Positions 44,392-54,100 of a DNA stretch of 64,000 bases are shown piece by piece. The notes under the pieces were generated by a model, which was not told the DNA's origin, searched no databases, and saw only the letters and a list, made by a program, of their open reading frames with translations. The translations under genes were made by a program, and so were the position numbers. Numbering within the stretch: the first letter of the stretch is position 1; each line of letters begins with the position of its first letter. The stretch lies in contig CBDDIB010000002.1 of NCBI GenBank assembly GCA_965228695.1, positions 1,674,001-1,738,000 on the forward strand, in the 5' to 3' direction. The DNA is from JAJFJD01 sp965228695. Its GTDB lineage: Bacteria > Pseudomonadota > Alphaproteobacteria > UBA8366.

Positions 44392-45768
44392 ATGGGACGG
44401 CGGGTTCGGCATCTGGCGTTATACGGGGCCATTCTCCTGGCCGTTCTGCTTGCGGGCGCGGTGATCGCTCAAGGCAGCGCCGTTTGGCAGGGGGTGATTC
44501 CGCAGGCCGTGGCTCTTGGTCTCGCCATTGCGGTGTTGGCGGTAGCGGCCCCGTTGCTCGCCTACGGCATTCTCCACGCGGACCGCGTCGGTTGGGCGAT
44601 CGAGCGGTTGCGCGGGTTCATCGTGTTGATGCAGACCGATACGGCCGACGCCATGCCGCAGCCGCTGCCCGGCGATTTCCCCACGGAAGTGCAGGCCCTG
44701 CTGGATGCGGTCGACTCGCTGATCGAGCGGCGGCTGGCGCAGCAGTCTATTCCGGCGCGGCAATTGGAAACGGTTCTGTCGGCGCTGCCCGACGCCATCG
44801 TCGTGATCAACCACGCCGGGCTGGTCAGTCTGATCAATGCGGCGGGGAAAACGCTTATGGGGCCTGACGTCGCGAAACCCGGCACCAGCGTTTACGATGC
44901 GCTGGATGCGGCGGGGGTCGAACGGGCGCTCGCCCTGGCGGAAGGGCAGGCGTTCCCGGCGCATACCGAGGTCGATACCGTCGATGGCCGGACCCTTAAG
45001 GTGCGGATTGCCGCGGTCGACGGCGGCCGGGGTGCGGTGCTGACCTTTGATCCGCCGGACGGTGAAGCGGCGCGGACGCTCGACCATGACCTGCATCTGT
45101 TGGAAATGCCGCCGCCCGTCGCGGCTGTGACCGACGATACGCCGCTCGACGCGTTGCCGGTCATGGTCTTCGATCTTGAAACCACGGGGCTGGATGTCAC
45201 CGAAGACACGATCGTTTCCATCGGCGGCGTGCGGCTGCACGGCGGCACGATCTATCGCGCGGTGACGATCGACTGCTTGGTGCATCCCGGCCGGCCGATA
45301 CCGCCAAGGTCCACGGCGATTCATGGGATCACCAACGATATGGTGCAAGGTGCCCCCGATTTTTCCACGGTTTGGCGGGACTTCCGGGTGTTGAGCGAGG
45401 GTACCGTGTTGGTCGGCCACAATGTCGGATTCGACATCGCGCATGTTCGCAGCGCGACGCGGGCGGCCGGGATCGAGTGGTCGCCGCCGCCCTTCCTGTG
45501 CACCTATCTTTTGACGGCGGGTATGGATCTCGGGCTTCCGTCGCTGCAGCTCGACAGCGTTGCCGAGGCGTTCGGCGTGCGGGTGCGGGGCCGCCATACG
45601 GCGCTTGGCGATGCCTTGGTCACGGCGGAGGTTTTTGCCCGGCTTCTCCCGCGGCTGGCGGATATCGGCGTCACGACATTAGGCGGGGCGGTCGATCTGT
45701 CACGCCGCCGCAAGGACCTCCTGCGCGAACAGGAAAAAGCCGGATGGTGGACGGGTCAGTCCCGTTGA
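44392..45768 (+). CDS. Membrane-anchored PAS-like/DEDDh 3'-5' exonuclease (DnaQ-type)
   Basis: 458 residues from ATG 44392 (GTG 44389 also possible). Two N-terminal membrane helices are followed by a PAS-like region (VLSALPDAIVVINHAGLVSL). The C-terminal half is a DnaQ/PolIII-epsilon-type exonuclease: VFDLETTGLD (DxE), GHNVGFDIAHVRS and the catalytic His in RGRHTALGDALVT. An exonuclease of this kind beside an SSS carrier, SSS-kinase and DUF294 protein is a recurring but unexplained neighbourhood. Substrate could be RNA, DNA or a signalling nucleotide. Same strand and close spacing suggest one operon with the kinase. Confidence 0.86.
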   Translation: MGRRVRHLALYGAILLAVLLAGAVIAQGSAVWQGVIPQAVALGLAIAVLAVAAPLLAYGILHADRVGWAIERLRGFIVLMQTDTADAMPQPLPGDFPTEVQALLDAVDSLIERRLAQQSIPARQLETVLSALPDAIVVINHAGLVSLINAAGKTLMGPDVAKPGTSVYDALDAAGVERALALAEGQAFPAHTEVDTVDGRTLKVRIAAVDGGRGAVLTFDPPDGEAARTLDHDLHLLEMPPPVAAVTDDTPLDALPVMVFDLETTGLDVTEDTIVSIGGVRLHGGTIYRAVTIDCLVHPGRPIPPRSTAIHGITNDMVQGAPDFSTVWRDFRVLSEGTVLVGHNVGFDIAHVRSATRAAGIEWSPPPFLCTYLLTAGMDLGLPSLQLDSVAEAFGVRVRGRHTALGDALVTAEVFARLLPRLADIGVTTLGGAVDLSRRRKDLLREQEKAGWWTGQSR

Positions 45769-45857
45769 TTGTCCGCACGGCGCGGTTTATGTAGACGGCG
45801 CTTGCCGGCCCGCGCGGTTCGGCGGCATTCCAGGCAAAGCGCAGGAGTAGCAGGACG

Positions 45858-47540
45858 ATGGCTTCCTATCAGTACGTATATGTGATGCGGGACCTGACGA
45901 AGGTGTATCCCGGCAGCCGTGAAGTGCTGAAAAACATAACATTGGCGTTCCTTCCCGGCGCGAAGATCGGGGTGATCGGCTACAACGGCGCCGGCAAATC
46001 GACCCTGCTGCGGATCATGGCGGGCCGCGATACCGAGTTCAACGGCGAAGCCTGGGCTGCGGAAGGCGCCACGGTCGGGATGCTCGAACAGGAACCGCAG
46101 CTCGATCCGGACAAGACCGTTGAAGAGAACGTGCTGGAAGGGTTGGGAGAGCAAAAGGCGCTCGTCGACGCGTTTGAAGCGGTCAGCATGAAGCTCGGCG
46201 AGGTGACTGATCCGGACGAAATGACCACGTTGATCGAAGAGCAGGCGGCGCTGCAGGAAAAGATCGACGCGGCGGATGCCTGGGACCTCAGCCGCACCGT
46301 CGAGATTGCCATGGATGCGCTGCGCTGTCCGCCGGGCGACAGCGCGGTGGACAAACTCTCGGGCGGTGAACGGCGCCGAGTGGCGCTGTGCCGGTTGTTG
46401 TTGAGCAAGCCCGATCTGTTGCTGCTCGACGAACCGACGAACCATCTGGACGCGGAATCCGTCGCGTGGCTGGAACGGCATTTGCGGGAGTATGAGGGCA
46501 CCGTGGTCATGATCACCCATGACCGCTATTTCCTCGACAACGTAACGGGATGGATCCTCGAATTGGATCGTGGTCACGGTATTCCCTACGAAGGGAATTA
46601 TTCGTCCTGGCTGCAACAGAAGGAAAAGCGCCTGGCGCAGGAGCAGCGCGAGAATGCGGCCCGCGTCCGCACCATCGCGCGGGAACGCGAGTGGATCGGG
46701 GCGAGTGCCCGCGCCCGGCAGGCCAAATCGCAGGCGCGGATCACCGCCTACGAAAAGCTCCTGGCCGAAAGCGAAAATCGTGCGCCGGACACCGCGCAGA
46801 TCATCATTCCGCCCGGGCAGCGCCTCGGCGATCTGGTGATCGAGGCGGATCACGTGCGAAAGGCCTTCGGCGACACACTGTTGATCGACGATCTGACCTT
46901 CAAACTGCCGCCGGGCGGCATCGTCGGCATCATCGGGCCGAACGGTGCCGGTAAGACCACGCTCATGCGGATGATCGCCGGCGACGAGACGGCGGATGAC
47001 GGCGCTTTGCGTGTCGGAGAAACGGTGCAGCTCGGCTTTGTCGATCAATCGCGCGATTCACTGGCGGCCGACAAGTCCGTTTGGGAGGAAATCAGCCAAG
47101 GAGAAACGGAGATCGACCTCGGCAAGCGCAAGATGCAAAGCCGCGCCTATGTCGGGGCCTTCAACTTCCGCGGTCAGGACCAGCAGAAGAAGGTCGGCCA
47201 GCTCTCCGGCGGTGAGCGAAATCGCGTTCATCTGGCCAAATTGCTGCGCTCCGGCGCCAACGTGCTGATGCTCGACGAGCCGACGAACGACCTCGATGTC
47301 GACACATTGCGTGCGCTCGAGGAAGCATTGCTCGATTTCGCCGGCTGCGTCCTGGTCACAAGCCATGACCGCTGGTTCCTCGATCGCATCGCGACGCATA
47401 TGCTTGCTTTCGAAGGGAACAGCACCGTGGTCTGGTTCGAAGGCAACTACGAGGACTACGAGGCCGACCGCCGCCGTCGTCTCGGCGCCGAAGCCGACCA
47501 GCCGCACCGGATCAAATACCGGCCGTTGACGAGGGCATAG
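45858..47540 (+). CDS. ettA: Energy-dependent translational throttle protein EttA (ABC-F)
   Basis: 560 residues with two ABC-F nucleotide-binding domains. Walker A motifs are GYNGAGKST and GPNGAGKTT, signatures LSGGERRRVA and LSGGERNRVH, Walker B LLLLDEPTNHLD and LMLDEPTNDLD. The linker (EREWIGASARARQAKSQARI) and the arm insertion in the first domain (VTDPDEMTTLIEEQAALQEK) are those of EttA, which binds the ribosomal E site and gates the first elongation cycle with ATP/ADP ratio. Length matches the family (about 555). A good hairpin follows the stop. Confidence 0.95.
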   Translation: MASYQYVYVMRDLTKVYPGSREVLKNITLAFLPGAKIGVIGYNGAGKSTLLRIMAGRDTEFNGEAWAAEGATVGMLEQEPQLDPDKTVEENVLEGLGEQKALVDAFEAVSMKLGEVTDPDEMTTLIEEQAALQEKIDAADAWDLSRTVEIAMDALRCPPGDSAVDKLSGGERRRVALCRLLLSKPDLLLLDEPTNHLDAESVAWLERHLREYEGTVVMITHDRYFLDNVTGWILELDRGHGIPYEGNYSSWLQQKEKRLAQEQRENAARVRTIAREREWIGASARARQAKSQARITAYEKLLAESENRAPDTAQIIIPPGQRLGDLVIEADHVRKAFGDTLLIDDLTFKLPPGGIVGIIGPNGAGKTTLMRMIAGDETADDGALRVGETVQLGFVDQSRDSLAADKSVWEEISQGETEIDLGKRKMQSRAYVGAFNFRGQDQQKKVGQLSGGERNRVHLAKLLRSGANVLMLDEPTNDLDVDTLRALEEALLDFAGCVLVTSHDRWFLDRIATHMLAFEGNSTVVWFEGNYEDYEADRRRRLGAEADQPHRIKYRPLTRA

Positions 47541-47543
47541 CTG

Positions 47544-47562
47544 GCCGGACGTTACGTCCGGC
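47544..47562 (+). terminator. Stem-loop directly after ettA
   Basis: GCCGGACG and CGTCCGGC form a perfect 8-bp stem with loop TTA, starting four bases after the ettA stop. No T-run follows, so it may stabilise the mRNA end or only attenuate read-through to the ABM gene. Confidence 0.45.
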
Positions 47563-47620
47563 GGGAAGGCGCCGATACCGGGCCGCGGTCCATCTATGAA
47601 CCGGAAAATCAGAGGGTCGC

Positions 47621-47911
47621 ATGTCGAAACTCACCGTCGTTGCCAAAATCGTCGCGAAGGCTGACAAGATCGATCTCGTAAAGGCCGAGCTTGAGAAGCT
47701 CGTTCCGATCACGCGATTCGAAAAAGGATGCCTGCAGTACGATTTGCATCAGGACAATGAAAACCCTGCTCATTTCCTGTTCTATGAGAATTGGGAATCA
47801 CGCGGACTTTGGCAGGAGCATATGAATGCGCAGCACCTGCAAGACTATATGGCCGCGACCGAGGGTGCGGTTGCAGATTTTACGCTCAATGAAATGAGCC
47901 ACATCGCCTAA
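47621..47911 (+). CDS. ABM-domain protein (putative quinol monooxygenase)
   Basis: 96 residues: SKLTVVAKIVAKADKIDLVK, CLQYDLHQDNENPAHFLFYE, NWESRGLWQEHMNAQHLQDY. This is close to the YgiN-type ABM family (G-C-x-x-Y-D-L-H-x-D, E-N-W-x-x-x-x-x-x-x-H), better conserved than the protein at 1999-2286. YgiN-like proteins oxidise quinols in vitro. It lies between ettA and a bidirectional terminator, probably as its own unit or a read-through product. Confidence 0.82.
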   Translation: MSKLTVVAKIVAKADKIDLVKAELEKLVPITRFEKGCLQYDLHQDNENPAHFLFYENWESRGLWQEHMNAQHLQDYMAATEGAVADFTLNEMSHIA

Positions 47912-47935
47912 GCTGCGGGCGATGGCGCATCAAAG

Positions 47936-47965
47936 AAAACGCCCGCTCGTACGGCGGGCGTTTTT
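47936..47965. terminator. Bidirectional intrinsic terminator between the ABM gene and mlaA
   Basis: CGCCCGC and GCGGGCG form a 7-bp GC stem around TCGTACG, flanked by AAAA on the left and TTTTT on the right. It serves the ABM gene on the plus strand and mlaA (ending at 47985) on the minus strand. Confidence 0.85.
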
Positions 47966-47984
47966 GCATTGAAAGCGGACCTCG

Positions 47985-48818
47985 TTACTTGGGCGTGAAG
48001 CTCGCCTTGGTCGGCGTAGGCGCCGGCGATTGCGGCGGGACCGAATCGTCACGCTCGAAGGTAATTTCCGGAATGGGCAGCGGTTCCGAACTGTCGCCAT
48101 TGCGAATGTCGTCGCGCCGTTTCTGTTGGTACAGACTGCGAATCGTCGCGTAGAAGTCCAGCGATGTCTTCTCGAGCTCTTCCAGCTGGCCGAGAATCTG
48201 CGAGCGCTTGTCCAGGACAGTGGCCGTCAGCTTCGACCCGCTGAACAGATAGGAGGTGAGGTCGCTTCCGAATTCGCTGACGAGGAGACCAACGGGCTCG
48301 GCGGCCGAGTCGACGCCGGTGCCGATCGCGTCCCGCACGCTTGATGGGCCGAAGAGCGGAAGGACAAGATACGGGCCGCTCGGGGCGCCCCAAACGGCCA
48401 ACGTTTGACCGAAATCCTCGTCCTTGAACGGCGCCTTTTCGCCGGATACGTCGATCAGACCTGCACCACCGGCGAGATTGAACGTTGCGCGCCCAAGCGT
48501 ATGCATGAATCCGTCGACATTGCCTTGCAGCAGGTGGTTCGTCGCGACGATTGGCGTATTCAGGACTTCGAGGATGTTGTGCACCGTCATGCGGAACCCT
48601 TCCGGCACGACATTGACGTAGAACCGTGTAACGGGTCGTAGGACGGTTTTGTCGAGGAAGATATTGAAGTCGAAGAATACGCGGTTTACCGGCTCGAACG
48701 GATCGTAGACGTCTTCCGTGGCGCTTTTGGGTGCACCGGCGCACGCCGCCAGCGCGACGGAAACCACCGCGATACAGAAGAATTTCCGAATATTTTCGCG
48801 CAATGTGTTGCTTTGCAC
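47985..48818 (-). CDS. mlaA: MlaA/VacJ-family outer-membrane lipoprotein
   Basis: 277 residues from GTG 48818, with GGGTGGGA five bases upstream. The lipobox VALAACAG places the lipidated Cys at 26. VYDPFEPVNRVFFDFN and the following LRPVTRFYVNVVPEGFRMTV are the VacJ signature, with GQTLAVWGAPSGPYLVLPLF and GPSSVRDA. MlaA removes phospholipids from the outer leaflet and passes them to the Mla system. A proline/serine-rich tail of about 40 residues follows the core. No other mla genes are adjacent. Confidence 0.93.
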   Translation of the reverse strand: MQSNTLRENIRKFFCIAVVSVALAACAGAPKSATEDVYDPFEPVNRVFFDFNIFLDKTVLRPVTRFYVNVVPEGFRMTVHNILEVLNTPIVATNHLLQGNVDGFMHTLGRATFNLAGGAGLIDVSGEKAPFKDEDFGQTLAVWGAPSGPYLVLPLFGPSSVRDAIGTGVDSAAEPVGLLVSEFGSDLTSYLFSGSKLTATVLDKRSQILGQLEELEKTSLDFYATIRSLYQQKRRDDIRNGDSSEPLPIPEITFERDDSVPPQSPAPTPTKASFTPK

Positions 48819-49227
48819 TTAAATCCCACCCCGCTGGCATGTCGAGAAGCGTAGAGCCAGAAAAGTTAAACAGAAACGGCCAACAGACAATAGGCCGTCG
48901 CGGAGCCTTTCCCCATTCGATGGCAGGGTCACATCACAGCCGCTGATTTAGACCGCGCTCCCCGACACGAAAAAGCCCCAACCCATTCTGTCGTAACACA
49001 GCGTTTCTAAAAAAACCATATTCGACAGATCACGTCTGGTGAAATTCCCTTGTCGGGTGTTGCAGAAGTGCTTCGCCCATCATTCGTTTTCGGATTTGGC
49101 GCAGCGTTCCGTCCGACCCCTACCGCAATGGTAGTAGCTCCATGCGTTAAAATCTTGTTTACAACATAAAGATATCTTTATATGTATATACCCAAAGCAT
49201 TGTTAGAACGAACTGAGGCTTTAATCC
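48819..49227. other. Intergenic region between mlaA and sahR
   Basis: About 410 bases without a gene. The part nearest sahR is AT-rich and holds the SahR-type palindrome at 49166-49181. A short hairpin CTACC-GCAAT-GGTAG lies near 49119-49133. I see no SAM or SAH riboswitch, but this was checked by eye only. Promoters for both divergent genes must be here. Confidence 0.5.
49166..49181. promoter_or_regulatory. Perfect 16-bp palindrome, probable SahR operator
   Basis: ATAAAGATATCTTTAT reads the same on both strands and lies about 47 bases before the sahR start, between the likely promoter and the gene. AT-rich palindromes of this form are what I recall for SahR, the S-adenosylhomocysteine-responsive repressor of the methionine cycle; the downstream genes are sahR-metF-metH. 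Confidence 0.7.
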
Positions 49228-50220
49228 GTGAGTGTAAACATGGATAAGTTGCTGCAAGGTTTACGCGCCGCTGCCGAGCCCACGCGGCTTCGCATTTTGG
49301 CGTTGTGTTCGCATGGCGAACTGACCGTCAGCGATTTGACCAACATCCTCAACCAGAGCCAGCCGCGCGTTTCCCGCCATCTCAAGTTGCTTGTCGATGC
49401 GGGACTGCTGGAACGGTTCCGGGAAGGGGCGTGGGCGTATTACAGGCTCGCGGAGACCAGCGAGACGGCTGAGCTGTCGCATAGCCTGGTTGATTTCGTC
49501 CCCGTCGGCGATGGCATCCACGCGCGGGATCTTGAACGGCTTCAATTCGTCAAACAGGCGCGTGCCGATCAGGCGGCAGCCTTTTTCCGAGAGAACGCCG
49601 AACGGTGGGATAGGATTCGGAATCTCTATATCGACGACAAATCGGTCGAATCGGCATTGATGACGACATTATCGAAGGCCGATACGCGCGGCCTGCTGGA
49701 TATTGGAACGGGAACCGGACGAATTCTCGAGATATTCGGTGACTCGATCGAGCGTGGCATCGGTGTCGATCTGTCGCATGAGATGCTGTCGGTCGCGCGG
49801 GTGAACCTAGAGCAGCAGGGCCTCCGGAATTGCCATGTGCGGTATGGGGATATGAACGACCTGCCGCTCGACCAGGAGAGTTTCGACGCCGTGACCTTCC
49901 ACCTTGTCCTGCATTATGCCGATGACCCGCCGGCGGCAATCAAGGAAGCGGTGCGATTCCTCAATCCGGGCGGACGCCTCGTCGTTGTCGATTTCGCGCC
50001 GCATGAGGTCGAGGGGTTACGCGACGAACATGCCCATCGATGGCTCGGTTTCGATGACGATGCGATCTCATCGTGGTTCGCCGAGGCGGGGCTGAAAGCC
50101 GAAAGGCCGATCCGCTTGCCTGGCGATCCGCTGACGGTTTGTGTCTGGCCGGCGGTCCGCAGCGACGCTGCGGTTGCCGCATCGGACAACACTCAATCCT
50201 TGAACGAAGTGCGGGTTTAG
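49228..50220 (+). CDS. sahR: ArsR-type regulator fused to a SAM-dependent methyltransferase domain (SahR-like)
   Basis: 330 residues. The N-terminal ArsR winged helix (LRAAAEPTRLRILALCSHGE, LNQSQPRVSRHLKLLVDAGL) is joined to a class I methyltransferase fold (LLDIGTGTGRILEIFGDSIE, DAVTFHLVLHYADDPPAAIK, LNPGGRLVVVDFAPHE). In SahR the methyltransferase-like domain senses S-adenosylhomocysteine. GTG 49228 follows GAGG by nine bases; ATG 49240 is an alternative. Four bases separate it from metF, giving a sahR-metF-metH operon. It likely represses the operon through the upstream palindrome and releases it when SAH rises. Confidence 0.9.
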   Translation: MSVNMDKLLQGLRAAAEPTRLRILALCSHGELTVSDLTNILNQSQPRVSRHLKLLVDAGLLERFREGAWAYYRLAETSETAELSHSLVDFVPVGDGIHARDLERLQFVKQARADQAAAFFRENAERWDRIRNLYIDDKSVESALMTTLSKADTRGLLDIGTGTGRILEIFGDSIERGIGVDLSHEMLSVARVNLEQQGLRNCHVRYGDMNDLPLDQESFDAVTFHLVLHYADDPPAAIKEAVRFLNPGGRLVVVDFAPHEVEGLRDEHAHRWLGFDDDAISSWFAEAGLKAERPIRLPGDPLTVCVWPAVRSDAAVAASDNTQSLNEVRV

Positions 50221-50224
50221 ACAG

Positions 50225-51091
50225 ATGGCGCAGTTGCCGACAGTGAGTTTCGAGTTCTTCCCGCCGCATGATGTGGCGTCGGAAGCCCGTTTGTGGAAGG
50301 TCATCGAGACATTGAGCCCGCTGCGGCCGGATTTCTTTTCGGTGACCTACGGCGCGGGCGGCACCACGCAGGAACGGACCGACAGGATCGTCCGGCGTAT
50401 TCACTCGGAAACTTCCGTCGCGCCGGCGGCGCACCTGACCTGCGTCGGTGCCACGCGGAATGAAATCGATCGCCTCGCGCAATCATGGTGGAATGACGGC
50501 ATCCGTCAGATCGTGGCCCTTCGCGGCGACCCGCCGAAGGGCGAATCGAGATATGCGCCGCACCCGGACGGCTACGAAAACGCTGCGGCGCTTGTCGAGG
50601 GCCTGCGCAGGATCGCTGATTTCGACATCTCCGTGGCGGCATATCCGGAATGTCATCCCGATTCGGCCTCGGTCGATGCGGATATCGACAATCTCAAACG
50701 CAAGATCGACAACGGCGGCAATCGTGCGATCACGCAATATTTCTTCGATAACGACGATTTTCTGCGGTTTCGGGACCGCGTCGCGGCGGCGGGCATCAGC
50801 GTGCCGCTGATTCCGGGCATTCTGCCGGTCACGAACTTCAGTCGCGTCGTGGAATTCAGCGCACAGTGCGGCGCTACGGTGCCCGACCGGATGGCCGACA
50901 TGTTCGCCGGCATCGACAACGACCCTGAAACCCGAAAGCTCATCGCGGCAACCGTTGCGGTCGAGCAATGCGAGGGACTGCAGCGGGAAGGGGTCCGGCA
51001 TTTTCACTTTTACACGCTCAATCGTGCGGAACTGACCAAGGCTATCTGCTGGCGTCTTGGCGTCCGGTCGGCGGCGGAAGAGGCGGCGTAG
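50225..51091 (+). CDS. metF: 5,10-methylenetetrahydrofolate reductase
   Basis: 288 residues: VSFEFFPPHD (the conserved S-F-E-F-F-P-P near the N-terminus with the catalytic Glu), FFSVTYGAGGTTQERT, HLTCVG, ALRGDPP (folate Asp), and ITQYFFDNDDF, PGILPV. This FAD TIM barrel reduces methylene-THF to methyl-THF, the methyl donor for the next gene's product. Length is normal for bacterial MetF. It is the second gene of the sahR-metF-metH operon, with 12 bases before metH. Confidence 0.96.
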   Translation: MAQLPTVSFEFFPPHDVASEARLWKVIETLSPLRPDFFSVTYGAGGTTQERTDRIVRRIHSETSVAPAAHLTCVGATRNEIDRLAQSWWNDGIRQIVALRGDPPKGESRYAPHPDGYENAAALVEGLRRIADFDISVAAYPECHPDSASVDADIDNLKRKIDNGGNRAITQYFFDNDDFLRFRDRVAAAGISVPLIPGILPVTNFSRVVEFSAQCGATVPDRMADMFAGIDNDPETRKLIAATVAVEQCEGLQREGVRHFHFYTLNRAELTKAICWRLGVRSAAEEAA

Positions 51092-51103
51092 CCGAATCAC
51101 ATC

Positions 51104-54100
51104 ATGGACGGATCTTCTCCAATATCGGGCCAGACGGTCACCGAACTCCTCGACGCGTTGCTGCGGCAACGCATCCTGATTCTCGACGGCGCCATGGGCA
51201 CGATGATCCAACGCCACCGGTTCGAGGAGGAAGATTATCGCGGGGCGCGGTTCGCGGACTGGAACCAGGCGCTCAAGGGCAATAACGATCTGCTGACGCT
51301 GACTCAGCCCGATGCGATTCGCGACATTCACCTCGCCTATCTGAAGGCGGGCGCGGACATCGTCGAAACCAATACCTTCAATTCCACGTCGATCGCGCAG
51401 GCGGATTACGGCATGGAATCGTTGGTCCATGAATTGAATCTGGAGGGCGCCCGGTTGGCGCGGGCCGCGGCGGACGAAATGAATGCGGAGACTCCGGACC
51501 GGCCGCGCTTCGTCGCAGGCGTCCTCGGACCGACCAACCGGACGGCGTCGCTTTCGCCGGACGTGAACGATCCCGGATTCCGCAATATCAGCTTCGACGA
51601 ATTGGTCGACGCCTACACCGAAGCCACCCGTGGCTTGGTGGAGGGGGGCGCGGACATCCTGATGATCGAGACGGTGTTCGACACGCTGAACTGCAAGGCG
51701 GCGATCTATGCGATCCGCAGCTACCTGGATGCCGAAGGGTTTGACTTGCCGCTCATGATTTCCGGTACGATCACCGATGCGTCGGGCCGCACGCTATCGG
51801 GCCAGACGGCCGCCGCCTTCTGGAATTCGGTCGCGCATGCGAAGCCGTTGGCGATCGGATTGAACTGCGCGTTGGGTGCGGCCGATTTGCGGCCGCATAT
51901 CCAGGAGATATCCGCGCTGGCGGATACTTATGTCAGCATCCATCCCAATGCGGGCCTGCCGAACGAGTTCGGCGAGTATGACGATACGCCCGAATACATG
52001 GCCGAGGCCTTGAAGGAATTTGCCGAAAGCGGATTCCTGAACATCGTCGGCGGGTGCTGCGGGACCGAGCCCGAGCATATCGCCGCAATTGCGGAAGCCG
52101 TCGAGACTCTGCCGCCGCGGCAGCAGCCGGATGTCGAGCCATGGTGCCGGTTGAGCGGGCTGGAACCGCTCACGATCGATTCGGTGACGGGCTTCGTCAA
52201 TATTGGCGAGCGCACCAACGTGGCGGGATCGGCGCGGTTCAAGAAGCTGATCATGGAGGACGACTACGAGACCGCGTTGGACGTGGCCACGCAGCAGGTC
52301 AACAACGGTGCGCAAATCATCGACATCAACATGGACGACGCGATGCTCGACGCCGAGGTGGCGGTCGAAAAGTTTCTCAAGCTGATCGCGTCGGAACCCG
52401 ATATTTCGCGCGTGCCGATCATGATCGATTCGTCGAAGTGGAACGTTATTCAGGTCGGCTTGAAATGCATGCAGGGCAAAGGGGTGGTCAACTCGATCAG
52501 CCTGAAGGAAGGCGAGGAACCCTTCATCGAACAGGCAAAGGAAATCTTGCGGTACGGCGCGGCGGTGGTCGTCATGGCCTTCGACGAGCAGGGGCAGGCG
52601 GATACACAGGAACGCAAGGTCGAGATCTGCAAGCGGTCCTATAAGATTTTGACGGAAACCGTCGGTTTTCCGCCGCAGGACATCATCTTCGATCCGAACA
52701 TATTCGCTGTCGCGACGGGCATCGAGGAACACGACAACTATGCGGTCGATTTCATCGAGGCGACGCGCGACATCAAGCGCGACCTGCCGCACGCCTTGGT
52801 CAGCGGTGGCGTCAGCAACATGTCCTTTTCGTTCCGGGGCAACGATCCGGTGCGCGAGGCGATGCATGCGGTGTTTCTGTATCACGCGACGCGGGCCGGG
52901 ATGGATATGGGGATCGTCAACGCCGGACAGCTCGCCGTTTATGCGGAAATTCCCGAAGAGCTGCGGGAACGGGTCGAAGACGTCGTCCTCAACCGCCGGG
53001 CCGACGGGACCGAACGGTTGCTGGAGGTGGCGGATACCGTCAAGGGTCAGAAGAAATCCGCTGTGGAGGACCTATCCTGGCGCGAAGGGACCGTGCAGGA
53101 ACGGTTGTCTCACGCCCTGGTAAAAGGCTTGAACGAATACATCGTCGAAGACACCGAGGAAGCGCGGCTCGCCCATGACCGTCCGATCGAGGTCATCGAA
53201 GGACCGCTGATGGACGGCATGAATGTGGTCGGCGATTTGTTCGGATCGGGACAGATGTTCCTGCCGCAGGTCGTGAAAAGCGCACGCGTCATGAAACAAG
53301 CGGTGGCGCATCTGCTCCCGTATATCGAGGCGGAGAAAGAAGAAGGCGCCCGAGCCAAGGGCAAGGTCCTATTGGCCACCGTAAAGGGTGACGTGCATGA
53401 CATCGGCAAGAATATCGTCGGCGTCGTGCTGCAATGTAACAACTTCGAGGTCATCGACCTTGGCGTCATGGTTCCCTATACGACGATTCTCGAGACCGCA
53501 AAGCGCGAAGATGTCGACGCAATCGGCCTGAGCGGCCTGATTACGCCGTCGCTTGAAGAGATGGCCATGGTGGCCAAGGAAATGACCCGTCAAGGCTTCA
53601 CGCAACCGCTGTTGATCGGCGGCGCGACCACGTCGAAGGTTCATACGGCGGTCAAGATCGCCCCGAACTACGAGGGTGCTACCGTTCATGTGGTGGATGC
53701 CTCGCGCGCGGTCGGTGTGACGAGCAATTTGATCAGCGATACGCACAAAGACGAATTCGTTTCGGGGATCCGGTCTGAATACGACACCATTCGCGAAACC
53801 CATGCCGGACAGCGCAAGGCCGCGAAGCAAAGCACGCTGGACCAAGCACGGGCGGCACGCTGCACGATCGATTGGACTTCGGTCGAACCGCCGAAGCCAT
53901 CCTTCCTCGGTCTCAAGTCATTCGAGGACTACGATTTCGGCGAACTGGTCGACCGTATCGACTGGACCCCTTTCTTCCGTACATGGGAATTGGCGGGGAA
54001 CTACCCGAAAATTCTTCACGATGACGTGGTCGGAGAAGCCGCGCGGAGCCTGTACGACGATGCCCGCGCGATGATCGATCGCATCATTGCCGAAAACTGG

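Noticed and set aside
44419..47048. Two long minus-strand frames opposite the exonuclease and ettA
   Set aside because: Shadow frames caused by high GC3; no family resemblance, and both opposite genes are certain.
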